A DNA stretch of 64,000 nt from Romanomermis culicivorax (GCA_963922205.1 CAWUHX010000038.1:1-64000); one strand, 5' to 3'; counted from the first letter of the stretch, positions 20,361 through 32,851 are shown. The notes: generated by a model from the sequence alone, not told the origin. Numbers and translations: made by a program.

Positions 20361-21425
20361 ATACGTTATATTTATATGTACATTTCATCTCATTTTTTTA
20401 TAATAAAAAATCACTTATAGTTTTTGTTTATACACTCCTTCTCTTTAGCTATTGTTTAGAAATATTCTTTCAATTTATTCCTAATTATACATGAACTTCC
20501 TTTTATTACTCCTTCTTTTCTTTATTTTCTCCTTTAATTCTACAGTACTATGTAATTATCTTGTACGTTCCTTTTACCTTAAGGCCTGTTTGTGCATATT
20601 CTCTACATACCGTTTACTCGTACATCTCTAAATATCTGACTACAGTAAACCCTTTTTTATATTCCAGAAGTTGACACACATGCATTCATAGTAGAACTCT
20701 AAAGAAATTACCTTTACTATTAAACGCAATAAATAAATAAAAAATTTTATTAATTTCAATTCAATTTAATTTATTTGAAACAAAATATATACAAAATTTA
20801 AAACAAAATAAAATATATATACAAAATTTAAAACAAAATAAAATATACATATATACAAAATTTAAAACAAAATAAAATATACATATTTATACAGATTTTA
20901 CCTAAAAATAAAAACATTAAGTTTCAAAAAATTTTGCAAAAATTTTTACTTACATAGATACTATATACATAGGCATCCACAACCGCTACAGCCACCACCG
21001 TCGCAGCCCTCGCTAGAGGCTTTACGCGTATCCACTAAAATTTTACAAAATTTAATAACTGTTTTAGTTAAACAAAAATTTTTACTCTAATATATATATC
21101 ATTTAACTGTTAAGTAATAGGTACAAGATCTATCAATAGTCTTTATTTTATCGTAAATTTTTATTGTATAAGTCGTCTAAATAATTGAAAGCTTCTAGAA
21201 TATTCTAGAAATGTTCTTTGTTAAGTTTTAAACAACTCAGCTATACACCATACATTAATATACATGAATTAAAAATCTGTAACATACAGCAGTTAGCACA
21301 TTTTAACCTACGCATATTTATCTTGAAATATTGTAGTAAAAGCTTATAATAATAATAATTTTTACTCTCGTTAAATATAAAATTTATATGTCTACAACTT
21401 GTTTTAACTATAACATCTGAACTTA
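20361..21425. other. AT-rich intergenic region, possible further exon of the minus-strand gene
   Basis: An AATAAA-like signal follows the capsid gene (near 20400). At 20790-20885 there are several copies of a ~28-bp unit (ACAAAATTTAAAACAAAATA). A potential 80-nt minus-strand exon lies at about 21034-20955, bounded by TTTTAG and GTAAGT; one frame is fully open and hydrophobic, another encodes a Cys/Gly-rich run (GCDGGGCSGCGC) before a stop. Otherwise nothing is seen. Confidence 0.4.
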
Positions 21426-21854
21426 CTAGAAACGCGGCAGCGCTAGTTTTACCCTCTCCTCGAGGTAGCGACCGTCGGCGTTTTCCCATTCAGCCCTCAC
21501 ACCTGGGGGGAGGATATTCCACAGGTGCGAGGCTATGTGGCCGTCGACCAGCGAAGGGTTTTCAAACATCCGGCGTAGACGTTTCATAAAACCCCAAAAG
21601 GGTTTCTGTCTAGCCCGATATTCAACCCCTCGCTGGCTTTTCCACCAGCTCTTGAAGTCCGTCGAGGCCTCCTCCCAAAAGACGGACGCCCACGCGTCAA
21701 TGTCGGCCCTTGTTAAAAACGGCTCTAAATTAATAATAATAATAAAAGAGTATACATATTAATTTTTAAATCAAAATATTTGTAAAATCAATGTACCGTA
21801 AGCCTCGTAGGCGGCTCTCAACGTCGAAATGAACGTAACAAATAGGGCCTCCAT
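21426..21854 (-). CDS. Hypothetical spliced Trp-rich protein inside the Polinton right arm
   Basis: Exons 21854-21797 and 21724-21426 (minus strand) are joined by a 72-nt intron (GTACAT...TTTAG), giving 118 aa. The ATG at 21854 opens MEALFVTFISTLRAAYEAYE. Exon 2 contains FWEEASTDFKSWWKS and PFWGFMKRLRRMF, then ASHLWNILPPGVRAEW. Coding nature is supported by clear splice signals, high third-position GC against an AT-rich surround, and a sustained open frame. The stop TAG overlaps a perfect donor GTAAGT, so an alternative splice to the small exon near 21034-20955 is possible. I do not recognise the family. Confidence 0.55.
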
Positions 21855-22005
21855 TGGTAGTCTCGGGTGTCGCGCGCAAGTACAAAAATAAGAATGATTC
21901 TTCTTCTTCTATTTTTCTATTTATACCTCTTTACCCTCATTAAACCTTTTTCGGTTTTTTCTGCTTTTTGGTTAAATCTTTTCGGTTTTTCTTTGAAGGT
22001 TCTTG

Positions 22006-22166
22006 ACTCTAGGTTATTCTAGAAAACTATCAAAATAACAATAATCACCACCTTAATTGTTTTGGTATTGCGTCTCTTTAAAGGTTTTAGGCTCTAGGTT
22101 ATTCTAGAAAACTATCAAAATAACAATAATCACCACCTTAATTATTTTGGTAAAGCGTCTCTTGCT
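22006..22166. repeat. Tandem duplication, two ~77-bp copies
   Basis: GACTCTAGGTTATTCTAGAAAACTATC and the following ~45 bp (CAATAATCACCACCTTAATT..TTTTGGTA..GCGTCTCTT) occur twice, with about five differences. Recent local duplication in the non-coding right arm. Confidence 0.85.
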
Positions 22167-22363
22167 ACTGTGTTTTATAGAACCTTTGACCTTTTCTAGC
22201 ATTTCTAATTGGTTTTACGATCTAAATGGCTTCAGCTGTCTAACCTTTCTATGTTTGCTCTGGGAAACACTCTGTATACAAAACCGCATCTACCTACATA
22301 AATCATCCAATATAATGTATTAATTTCCGATACGTAGAATAACGTTCATGTATTGATGATTTA

Positions 22364-22489
22364 GTTCTTTTCTTTTTTCTTTTTCTTTTCTTTTCTTTTT
22401 CTTTTTCTTTTCTTTTCTTTTCTTTTCTTTTCTTTTCTTTTCTTTTCTTTTCTTTTCTTTTCTTTTCTTTTCTTTTCTTTTCTTTTCTT
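22364..22489. repeat. (TTTTC)n microsatellite
   Basis: About 120 bp of TTTTC pentamers with a few expansions to TTTTTTC or TTTTTC at the left side. Lies between the tandem duplication and the inner TIR copy. Confidence 0.95.
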
Positions 22490-22599
22490 CAAATATTTTT
22501 GTGGTATCTATTACTTTTTACATTTAGAATATTTTTCATCTCAACTGTTCACTTTTCTACATGCGCTTTATGCCCCACTCTTTTGGGTCGTTTTTCTAT

Positions 22600-22964
22600 A
22601 AAAGAATTTGATCATTTACGATTTTATAAGTATAAACCCGTAGGAATAATGTTTCAAGTTTTATAAAGTCTTAGAGTTTTTATATGTGGAATTGAGCATT
22701 CTGATCTAAAAGACCGTTCTAATTTGGACGATCGTTCAGTATGCAGGGCTTCCGATTAGCTTTTCTGTGAACCTGCAGATGGTGCACCTCTTATTTTGGA
22801 GCCTGAGGGCGCGTTTTTTGAAGGACTTCCTCCGTGGGCGGAGGGGGTCAATTTTATAAATGAATTCTTTCTTTTATGTTTTCCATTTTTTGTTCACGTT
22901 ATTATTTTTGTATTTAGACTACAATATTTTAGTGATAAACAAAAATAAAATAGTGTTTCAAAAG
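22600..22964. repeat. Diverged inner copy of the TIR hairpin block
   Basis: The sequence repeats, with many changes, the order found in the TIR: a TCTATAAAAGAATTTGATCA-like stretch, GGACGATCGTTCAG, CCTGCAG, a GACTTCCTCC..GGCGGAGG hairpin, then CATTTTTTGTTCACG. It is the counterpart of the second block in the left TIR. A short, similar hairpin (GACTTCC...GGAAGTC) recurs outside the element at 28334-28359. Confidence 0.55.
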
Positions 22965-23805
22965 TTTTATAATAAAATAGAATGTTGCATTGAACTAAAA
23001 TTTTTGATACGTAAAGATTTTTTAACTCGTCAAATTTTCCGCACGCTTTTTACGACCTTCTCGTTTGGTCATCTTTCTATAAAAGACCTTATTTGTCTAC
23101 ATGCTTTTTACGGCCAGCTCGCTCTGGTCATTTTATAAAAGACCTTCTTGGTCATTTTTGGCAGAACATCAAAATTTATACGCATGCACCCGTAAGGATA
23201 ATGTTTCATCCCGTAATGACTCTCCCGATATTTTACTCATTAAACAGACCATTACTGACCAGATTGACCGTTCTGACATTTGTTGACTTGAACGATCGTT
23301 CAGAAAATGGGACCTCCGAAATATATTTACACCTGCAGGTGGCACCCTTTTGACAAAGGGGGTCCGGGGTGCAAATTTTTGAGGGCTTCCTCTTCTCAGA
23401 GGGGAAGCCGTTTTTACACACAATCTCTTTTTATTTCTTTTCCATTTTTTGTTCATTTTAGTTTTCCTTTTTGCGTTCATCATTGATTTTCCTTTTCAAC
23501 CCACAGTAACACATTTATTACCATAATCGAAAAATTACCGTAATTCTACTATTACGGTAACTCTAGAACATACATTTTTAACCGTACGACCTATAAATCG
23601 ACCGTATATGTTTACTGTACGACCTATAAATCGACGAAGAAATTAACCGTATATGTTTACTGTACGACCTGTAAATCCGACAAAAGCCAATCGTGTATGT
23701 TTACTGTACGACCTATAAATCGGGCAAAAGTGACAAATTATAGGTCGTACACAAAAGATAGGGGTATCCTTAAGCGTACGACCTATACGGGCCGGCCTTA
23801 CTACT
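22965..23805. repeat. Right terminal inverted repeat
   Basis: Reverse complement of the left TIR, near-identical over most of 23040-23800, including the subterminal GTACGACCTATAAATCG motifs and the hairpin block. It continues inward to the CAATGCAACATTCTA sequence near 22980, which matches the innermost part of the left TIR (near 5130). Confidence 0.88.
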
Positions 23806-24255
23806 CATATTACATGCAAATTCTATCAAAATTAGCATATTACATATTGAAAACTTTAAAATTTTAAAATGTTTACCCAAAGTTTAAGTACTATAACTAT
23901 AAAAAATCTTACTTCGCAATAAAATCCACCAGTATGTTGACTAAAATTATACCCTATTATATATTAAAAAGAGATTAGAAAAATGACTGTATACCCATGC
24001 AAAGTTGCTGAATTTTCCTTTTTATAGTCATTACGACACATTCAGAAAATTAGATAGTAGTATGGTTTTTCCTTTTTTTCTCTTTTTTACATTTTATCCA
24101 TATTTTAATAAAATATACAATAACGTACAATAATATAATCATGAAAATCTGCTGAAAAAGGAAGAGCATAAAAAATAAGTTGGTAGCTGTTCAAGAAAAA
24201 CTCACTGAAAACATAGCAGTGTGTGCACTATGTGTTTTGTAATTCTGGAGGACTG

Positions 24256-24512
24256 TTAATCCTCGGGGAGGACCCAGTACCAGTGAGCCACTTCAGACAT
24301 GAGCATCCAGAAGTGACCTGCTAGATTCATATCCTCGATCCCCATTTCGTCCAGGAGATGGTAAAGATATCCCATAAAATATGTAACTGGTTTTGTATTG
24401 TGAGGGCGCCTTTCCTATCCTTGATGCCTTGTTTAACAGCAGGCATTATCGCCTCCCTAATTGTTGACGCTACATGTATTCGGTCGAAGATTGTAAACGC
24501 CTTTGCTCTAAT
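24256..24512 (-). pseudogene. Decayed exon, unrecognised protein
   Basis: On the minus strand, after an acceptor-like ATTAG at ~24513, one frame reads KAFTIFDRIHVASTIREA..KQGIKDR. After a frame change it continues as KPVTYFMGYLYHLLDEMG...LAGHFWMLMSEVAHWYW to a TAA. The phrase structure looks coding but is broken by a frameshift. A faint likeness to the 21.4-21.8 kb gene (FMxxL..L followed by a GH and Trp-rich block) may indicate a related gene remnant. Low certainty. Confidence 0.35.
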
Positions 24513-27500
24513 ATTAAAATATTGCTAAGAATATATTTTTTAAACATATGAACTACAGTAGGTATACCATTGGCATGATATTTTGATTGCATATGTCTGA
24601 AAATATTTGTGTACCTTCTCTAAAATAATTTATAAAAATAGCCGCAGTGCAACTTTTTCTATTGACAATTTTTTTACCAAAACTATTTTTTTTCCTTCAC
24701 ATACCTTTTTGCATTATTTCTGTTTTGTTTTTGTTACTGTATAAATAAACACTGGCGCAAAGAAATACATTTTTGTCTAAAAGTTTTCAATGAACTTGTT
24801 TATTGAACATTTTTTACAGATCCTTTTGAAAAAGTCAGATGATTTCAAAAATATGTATGTTATTTAGGCTGCTGTTTTTTGAAGCTTAGTCAAAAAAGTC
24901 AGATGACTCTGTGACATAGATTGATGGAAACTTGCCTGACTTGATCTTCTATGTTCAACTGACACTTGAAATTCTATGTCTCCAAGATCTGTATATTTGA
25001 ACTATCTTTGGGGATAACGCTGCAACAAGTTCTCATGGACCAAGTCTCCAAGATAGTTTTTCTGTATATTAACTATCTTTCATGATAATGCTGCAATGAA
25101 AGATTCTTGCAAAACACCTCTCTCGATAGATAGGGAAGTCAAAATAGAATGTTTAAATTTTTTGGAAAAATTTAGTGAAAACCAGCATCATTATTAATAT
25201 GGGAATGAATGCTTGAACATAATGTTTCAGATTTAGATAACTTTCCACCTTATTAGCATCATTTTAGTTGTTAGGTATATATATGCACTATGATAGTCTT
25301 TCAACATAAAATGACAATCTTAGATTTCATTTTGAAGCCATTACAACCAGTAATTTTTGTATTTTACAATTTAAAGTAAATGCTTTGTTTGAAAACTTTC
25401 TATATTAAACAAGTAGCTAGTTGGTAAATTAATAAAAAGAAATACTGTTAAAAATTTGTTTTACATTTTTTAAAAGATGATTTTTGGAAACTGTGGTAGA
25501 TTAATAAAAACATAACAATAAAATTTAATAGTTTCCTTTTGAACATGCGATGAAAGTTTGCTATCCGTCCGAAATTTTCAAAAAGCTAAGCTAACTGCTA
25601 TTCAAAATTTTCAGCAAGAAGATTCATGTTTCAATTTTAATAGACTCTTGAGGTCTTAGATTTGAAAATCATTTACTGTATATCTAAAAAATTATGTACT
25701 GTATATATAGAAAACTGTATTCCCAGTTTTGCATTAAGGCTAACCATTTTTGAAGGGCTTCATTAGAAATGAAGCCATATAACTTTGCTTTCTAAGAATT
25801 TGAGTAAAAATCGCCATTTTGTAAAAGCTTAGTTAGTGATTTTGACATATCATTGTGTTGTTTATTGCTATAATTAAAAAACATTTTACAATTTTACTAT
25901 AAAGCTATAAAGATTCACTTTGAAACCTTATTTTTCACAGATAAAAATATGAACTTTTTCTATCATATTTTATTGATCTTGTTTTCATAATGATAATTGT
26001 TATCAATGAATTGGTATACTGTTTCTAAGTAATTATACACCCCTAAGTAATAAAAACATATTACGATAGATAGACATCAATTTATCCCTAGATTTGTAGG
26101 TATTGTTTTTACCCAAATTCATAATATAATTGATGAAGGCATTGATTTTGGAGATTTTTCTATGTAAATCAATAACTGTTGAGATGATATGCATGTAATA
26201 TTTGTAAATGATAATGTTGAATGCTGGTTGTTGGTGGCAGTGGAGGTGGTTCGAGGGGTTTCCAGTCCAGGTCTTTGTGGAGAAGGCACAGTGAGGAATG
26301 GTAAGACTTTCTACCACTAATCAATAATCAAACAATCTGCTATTCAGGTGGAGAAGCAGGTGGAGAATGGAAAAAAGACTTTATTATTAGACAAGAACAT
26401 AAAGGACTGAACAAAAATATGCCTTTATGGCCTAACTAATGCATGCAATAATGTATGCAAATCCGAATGAACAAAAACAACACATGAAGATAGGTACATG
26501 TGTTTAATGATAACAAGTTTACTGTAGTTGAAGAAATTGTGAATAGTACCAGCTTAGCTAGAGTGTGGTATACTACATGGATTTTGTGAACTTGCTGATG
26601 ACCTGGACATAGAGGATTGTAAGGGTTTGAATATTTTTTGCAATGGCAATCAAATTCACTGTTGGTGTAAAGATTTTGTGAAACAAATTTGTTGCATATA
26701 ATAAAAAAATAGTTTCACTGCTAACAACATCAGATTAAATTAACTGTGGATCATTTATTTTTGAAATAGAGTCATTGTAATTATTATCAGAATTTCAATT
26801 TGAAGAATCCAAATTTTTATTTTGTAACAATCATTTCAAAACATCATATACCAATTTGATAATTACTGTATAAATTTTGTCTTTGGAATTTAACGATTTG
26901 CAGATAAAAATGCAATTACTACAATTGTTTTGAAGGTCTTGAGCCGATTGTTTTACCTCTATAGTTAAATAATAACATTTGGTTTGAGATACATCAATGA
27001 ATTCAAATTTTTTGGCACCCCCCCAAACATTTGATAATTACTTCATTTCCTAGACCAGTATTGTACTTTCCATCATGAGCAAATGTTTTTCTGATCATCG
27101 AAGTTTGTGACACAATATGTTGTACTGAGACAACATCAACTTGAATTTAGGACCTAATTTATTTATGGGTACAAAAACGACAATGATATAATTATCCCAC
27201 ACAATATTGATACGTAAAACTTTTTTATTGCTCAACATAAATGTTGAAATAGATGATGATCGTACCTCTTCCATATGGAATAAAAACTAATATGGAAATA
27301 TAAAATTTTCCAGCTTGCTAGCTCAAGAGCAAAAAGTCAGAATGAACATTCCTGTAATATATGTCCAGCCATTTGTTACTGGAGACAATAAGCTTTGATA
27401 GCTGTATCACGTATCTTGTTATGTGATTAGAAACATTCTAGAATAATTGTCTTTCATTGCAAAAAAAGCTTCTTTCACAACATAAACTGCAGTTTTGAAC

Positions 27501-30500
27501 TGCTTCATATGTGTTCAACACAGTTGTAAAAATTTTTGAATGTGAATTCTTTCTATTTGGAATGTTATGATTTTACAGTATAAACTACAAAATTTTTTCA
27601 GAAACTATAAAAAATGTGGAAAATTTACGAATAATTAGTTTAGATGTGCAAAATAGCTACAAGTTTACTGTTTACACATAAGATTGAAAAAGTGTAAATT
27701 TGTAGAATCATAGGGTTCCAAAACTTGAGAATAATGTACAGCATAGTGGGCACTTGGTAAAGTTTGTGCCATCAAATGTAGTAGTTAGCTACCAACAGTA
27801 TGAACTATGTACAGATGCCAGACAATTTTCAACTATTATTGACTAGTATTGGCAATTCTAGTACATGTGTGTATGGGATGAGGCACAAACATCTCCCCAG
27901 CTGGTGAGGAGATTGTGCTACCTTAAAATGTTAGAACTAATAGGAAATTTTAAAACTGTCTGATAATTTTGCTAAAATTTTAGTAAAAATTGTAAAAGAT
28001 GTGCATTGTTTAAAAACGTGATTTTTCTAGCTACAGTTTGAAAGTTTTATACCATATAGCTAATCTACAATAATTTCTCACAAATTTATTTGAATAGTAT
28101 TTTGGCTTGCTTCTGTGCTAACATTCTACAAAATTTTGATACACATAATGAAAAGCAGTATGAAAATATGCATAACATGTGATGGTTTTTTATATGAAGA
28201 GTTCAACATGTTACATATAAAGTCAAATCATAACATAATAGTTGTTCATAGTAGACCTATTTCTGACTTTTATGATCACAGCCTGTATGACCATTCAGGC
28301 AGAATTGGGCCTGAGGATGCAATCTTTGACAGACTTCCTCCGCTGGAAGAGGAAGTCATTTAGCCCGTTATGATTTCTAAAAAATTTTCAATACAATACC
28401 ATTTGATAATTTGATACTGACAGCATGTCAGCTGTTGACCATCTGGTCTACAATAATTCATTTTGATAGTTTTATTCTTCATTGTAGCATCAATTTGTAC
28501 TGCATTGTTCTTGCAAAAATGAGTCTAATGCTAGAATTTTGTGAAAACAAGTAAAAATCATTAGCTTCAATGAGTAGGATCTAATGGTTAAACATTTTCA
28601 CCCCCTGAAATTGGACAAAAATCAGTAAAACCATTAGATTCTAAAAGTCCAAGCATAGGATCTAACGATCCAACGATTTTACTCACAAAGATTTTGTGAA
28701 CCATAAGATTTACAGGAAAAATAGTGAAATTGAAAAAAACTCGACAATTTTTGGTGCATCAGCTATTGACCATAGTCTATCGGAAAACTATGAAAACGTC
28801 CAAGAGGCATAGGATCTAATGATCTAATGATTTTACATGCGTTTTTACAAAATTTTTGTTTGAGAACCTATTTTTACATATCCAAGACTTATTTGTTGAT
28901 GATTCCCTATGATTAACCATCGTTTTTGAGACACATTCTTCATTTCTTGGGGAGACAAATTTCGCCATCCAACAGTTAACTGTCAAAGGCTATAGTACTG
29001 ATTTATCAAACAAATTCACATTTTTCAGTAAAATATGATGGTTTTACAAAATTTGTGTACAATTTTTATGAGAAAAACTATTAGATCATTAGATCCTAAT
29101 GTAAAACCTTAATTTTTAGTGTAACTCTCATAATCTAATTATCTAACAGTCTTACTCGATTTTTAACAAAAATTTTTTGTTTGGGACACAATTTTTACAT
29201 ATTTGGGACATGTTTTTCAATGATGCCCTTTGCCTAAGTATTGTTTTTGGGAAAAAATTTTTTACTGTGTTGAGACACGACTTTCCGCATGTTTTGTACC
29301 TAAAAAAATGTGTCTCAGACAAAGTTTGTGTGGAAATTTTGTAAAAAGATCTGCAAAACCATTAAATAGTTTTGATATGACCTTCAGTTGTTTTTTAAAA
29401 TTTTTTGGAAGACATTATATCATCAATTTTAGTGTGTGAGTTAGTGGAGGAACCTTGAGGTCGAATTTAACCCATGAAAGTTTCTGTGTACTTTCTACAT
29501 GTAAGTTGAATTTTAAACATTAAAGCTTCAGGACTACTTTCTATATGGAAGTCAAATTTTACACGTTGAAGCTTCAGGCGTACTTTCTACACCCCCTGTT
29601 TCACGCTGAAGGCCTATACATACACATTGTATATACTTTACACATTAAAAAACAGGAAAAATAGGCCTGTTTTGAGTTTTAGCAGCCCAGGGTTAACTCA
29701 GGTTTATCAGCCCTCAATTTTCCCAATAATCATACACTATGGTATTTCAAGGTAATGGATGATTTACTACTTAATATACTAACACACAATTTCTGTAAGA
29801 TTCAACCCAGGCCTGTGGTTAAACGTGATAAGTGAAAAATTAATCATTGCTCAAAAAACATATTTTGTACAGCTTTTTCCGCTGAACAACTTGCCAATAA
29901 TTGTTCAATCTACAAATCAAAATTCACATTAAAACATCGCTTCAAATGTTGAAAGTTTTTGCAATTTAGGTCAGAACCATTGAAGGCCTATAAGTAATCA
30001 GGTGTCCAAAGTTGATAAATTATATTTTGTCAGTGTATGAAACAGTGTATGCATGGCACATATAGTGATATGTAGCATTAACATTATGGTTTACACTACA
30101 TTGAACCCTAATTCACACATCTTTGTATCCCACAAGGACCAATAAAACTATGATAAAACTATCCTATGTTATAGCTGAACACCATAAACACTACAGCCAT
30201 ATACCCACAAAGTTTTGTCAAAATTAGAGAACCATTGAGTGTGCCACATTGAAACAAGCAAGGGCCACTTTCGAATCAAATCATGAAATTTTTTGTTTGA
30301 AAATGCACTCAATCAAACACTCAAAATAGTAAAAATCTAAGTAAAACCTATATGTGTTGCAGGTGGACCCCTTGAGTATTTCCCATGAGCATACATATAC
30401 GCAGGGGGTCTGGGGGGGTTTGACCCCCAGCAGATTTGACTTCCTCAGAAATGATTGAGAAGATAACAAAGGAAAATGAGCAGGAAAAATGGGAAAGTTG

Positions 30501-30840
30501 TTATGAAAATGGGAATTTTGTAGTTCAACAATTTTTTTAAACAACACATAATTGATTCATATAAAGTAACAATAAAACTTTAAAAAGTGTAGCCTAAGCA
30601 AATAATTTCACATATCTGACTATAATAGGTTGAAGAATATGCTGCTTGGATGGTAGAAAACCTTTCTAAAACCTTTTGTTTTGTTATAAAGAATTTTTTT
30701 GTATTCCACCCCTGTCCTGGCTGTCCCCCTGCAGAATTCCCATGCTGTGCATGTATGCTCATAAGGTTTGCTCAGAATATCATTATCCCTTACATTTTTG
30801 ATATTGTTGAAAAAAACTTTTGGTGCAAATTTGGGTGTTG
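24513..30840. other. Long AT-rich region without recognisable genes
   Basis: Roughly 6 kb at about 30% GC. Open frames are short and lack domain-like composition. At 28334-28359 there is a GACTTCC...GGAAGTC hairpin related to the Polinton TIR block. At 28570-29150 the word GGATCTAATGAT and its complement recur several times. At 29470-29620 a ~55-bp unit with CTTTCTA and AAGCTTCAGG is repeated about 2.5 times. Confidence 0.5.
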
Positions 30841-30844
30841 TGAC

Positions 30845-31075
30845 AAAATATCTACAACACATCTATAACAAGATATCCCCAACATATGACCCCCACACAA
30901 AATGTCTATGTACAGAATGCCCCAGCATAATGTCTCCTACAAAATATCTCCAGCAAAATGTCTCTAACAAAATATCCCCAACAAAGAATCACCAAACAAA
31001 ATTTTCCCATGCCAAATGTCTCCAACACAAAATGTCTCTAACAAAATAACTCCAACAAAATATTCCCAACTTATG
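30845..31075. repeat. Short tandem array of a ~16-bp unit
   Basis: About thirteen copies of AACAAAATRTCYCC-like units (for example CTACAAAATATCTCCAGC, CTAACAAAATATCCCC) with moderate divergence. It makes short artefactual open frames. Confidence 0.75.
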
Positions 31076-31109
31076 GTCACTGAACAACAAAGGTATTTCC
31101 TTGGTCTTA

Positions 31110-31960
31110 ATTGGGGAGGGGTTTTCAACTATTGGGAATTCAATAGATGTGGTCACTTTAGCACACATGCAGGGCAAGTATTTTCCAGGGGAGGGTCCTT
31201 GAACTTTCTATTCAGTAGATAGGATGGCAGGTGAGCAAAAAAACAACAAAAAAAAACTTCTCCAAGCCTGTTTTTCATCTAAAATATGCACAAAAATAAT
31301 CAAAAAAACTGTCTTGAAAAAAGTTTGTGGTGGGGTGTTTGATGATTTTTTTGGGCCAGGAGGGATGGCTAGGGTCTCAGGTCAGGGGGTTTTTTCTACT
31401 CCATATGTGCATGTATGATCGAGAGTCATTTAGTCTCAAAAAACGTGCAGAAATCAATTCTTTCTGGGGCATGAATTATCAGTCATTTCATCAATGGTCT
31501 GAATCAAAGAAATGAATTTTAGCAAACAGTTTTAGCAATTTTCAGTTCAAAAATTCGAATCTTTTGAACACTCCAAACTACACAAAAAAATTATCCTAGG
31601 TGTAAAGAAGCATTTTTTTGTTATTTTTTGGTGGAAGGAGTTTTTGACTATGTGGACTTCAATGGATGTGGTCACTTTACACAAAAGTTCTGTGCGTAAA
31701 ACAAACATATTTTCCATGGTCTATTTAGCGGAGGGATTTTGGACTATTGGGAATTCAGTAGACAAGATGACTACACAAAAAATATCTGGGATGAAAATAA
31801 GCATATTCTTGTGATTTTTTGGCAAAGGGTTTTCGACCATGGGGAATTAAATGGATGTGGTCACTTTACACAAACAGTTATTCTGAGTGTAAACAATAAT
31901 ATTTCCATGAATTTTTGGCTGAAGGGTTTTCAACTGTGAGGAATCCAATGGATGCAGTCA
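31110..31960 (+). repeat. Dispersed ~97-bp repeat, plus orientation, interrupted
   Basis: The core GGGAATTCAATGGATGTGGTCACTTT appears near 31133, 31649, 31748, 31842 and 31938. Each core is preceded by a TTTTTTGGCGGAGGGGTTTTCGAC-like stretch and followed by ACACAAA.ATTATCCTGAGTGTAAACA. A further copy lies near 32290-32380. The same unit is found inverted elsewhere in the window. Confidence 0.8.
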
Positions 31961-31974
31961 CTTCATATCTGTAA

Positions 31975-32245
31975 GGGGTTTGGCCAGTTGGGGGGGGGGG
32001 GGTAAACCAAAAACTTTGGAATAATGGTCCCAAAATTTCCAAAATTTGGGGGTGATGAAAAAATTTTGAAAGTTTTTCTAAAAAAGATCCAAAAGAAGCA
32101 ATTTTTCCCCAATTTTTTTCGAGTTGGGGGGTTGGGTATAGGGTTGACCAAGTTGGGGGTGGAGGGTTCTGACATTTGGGCATAGGGTTCGACCAAGTTG
32201 GTGGTGGAGGTCCCCCCAACTGCCACCCAATCACAGGTATAGGCC
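31975..32245. repeat. Poly-G/CCAAGTTGGGG repeat fragment
   Basis: G-rich segment with a 12-13-nt G run and repeated GACCAAGTTGGGGG words. A closely similar segment is at 36610-36815 inside another repeat, so both derive from one dispersed family. Confidence 0.65.
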
Positions 32246-32550
32246 ACTCTACACAAAAATTATCCCAAGTGTAAACAAATGCATTTCTGTAATTTTTTGG
32301 ACTGAGTTGTTTTTGGCTTTGGAGAATTCAATAGATGCAGTCACCTCATGCAAAAAAAACTATCCTTAGTATAAACAAACGTATTGTGCATAACATATAC
32401 ATCAAAGTTTACCACCTTAACAGGGGGTGATACAGGGGGTGTAGAGAGTATAGCCAATGATCAAAATTTGAATAACGTGCAGGGCAATACAGGGGGCTCA
32501 CTTTCGAAGAACGCCTGCATGATTGTTATCAATTTAAATTTTGAAATTTT

Positions 32551-32851
32551 ATGACTGGCCAAAACTCCTGTGAAGGCTGGCACCAAGGATTCCTTCAATT
32601 AGTTAGCACCAAGCAATCTTCAATCCGGAATTTCATTCAAGCATTACAAAGGGACCAAAGCATCAACCAACTGATGAAAATTGATGAAAAGTTGATGGTC
32701 AGCAACCATGGCCTAGCAAGCAAAAGTATTGAGACTGTGCACAACAAATTGCTCGTATTGTTGCCATTTTGATCATGCAAGGCTCAGTGCAGGACAAAAT
32801 GATGCATTCATTGATTTTCTAAGAGACTTGGCCCAGAATTATAATTTTTAA
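32551..32851 (+). pseudogene. MULE-type transposase C-terminal fragment
   Basis: The frame from 32551 contains NSCEGWHQGF...SIRNFIQALQRDQ, the signature 'N..EGWH..F....P.I..F' found near the C-terminus of many Mutator-like transposase-related proteins. A one-base shift near 32770 moves the reading frame to HARLSAGQNDAFIDFLRDL, ending at TAA 32849-32851. No catalytic DDE region is seen upstream. Decayed fragment. Confidence 0.6.

Larger units (their letters stand above)
3834..23805. mobile_element. Polinton/Maverick element, ~20 kb, partly decayed
   Basis: The element is bounded by long inverted repeats whose outermost bases read AGTAGTAAGG...CCTTACTACT, consistent with the AG start typical of Polintons. 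It carries the diagnostic set: protein-primed polymerase B, A32-type ATPase, RVE integrase, adenovirus-type protease, minor and major capsid proteins. I see no herpes gB-like fusogen, which some nematode Mavericks carry. Nonsense codons in the polymerase and ATPase make it non-autonomous. I could not find the expected 6-bp target duplication: the bases outside the ends are CTGGAG on the left and CATATT on the right. The flanks also differ strongly in base composition. Confidence 0.95.

Noticed and set aside
3834-23805. Herpes gB-like fusogen gene in the Maverick
   Set aside because: All sizeable plus-strand genes are assigned to other families and no large signal-peptide/TM ORF remains in the element.
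3828-23811. 6-bp target-site duplication for the Polinton
   Set aside because: Tried boundaries starting at AGTAGT and GAGTAG; the flanking hexamers never match.
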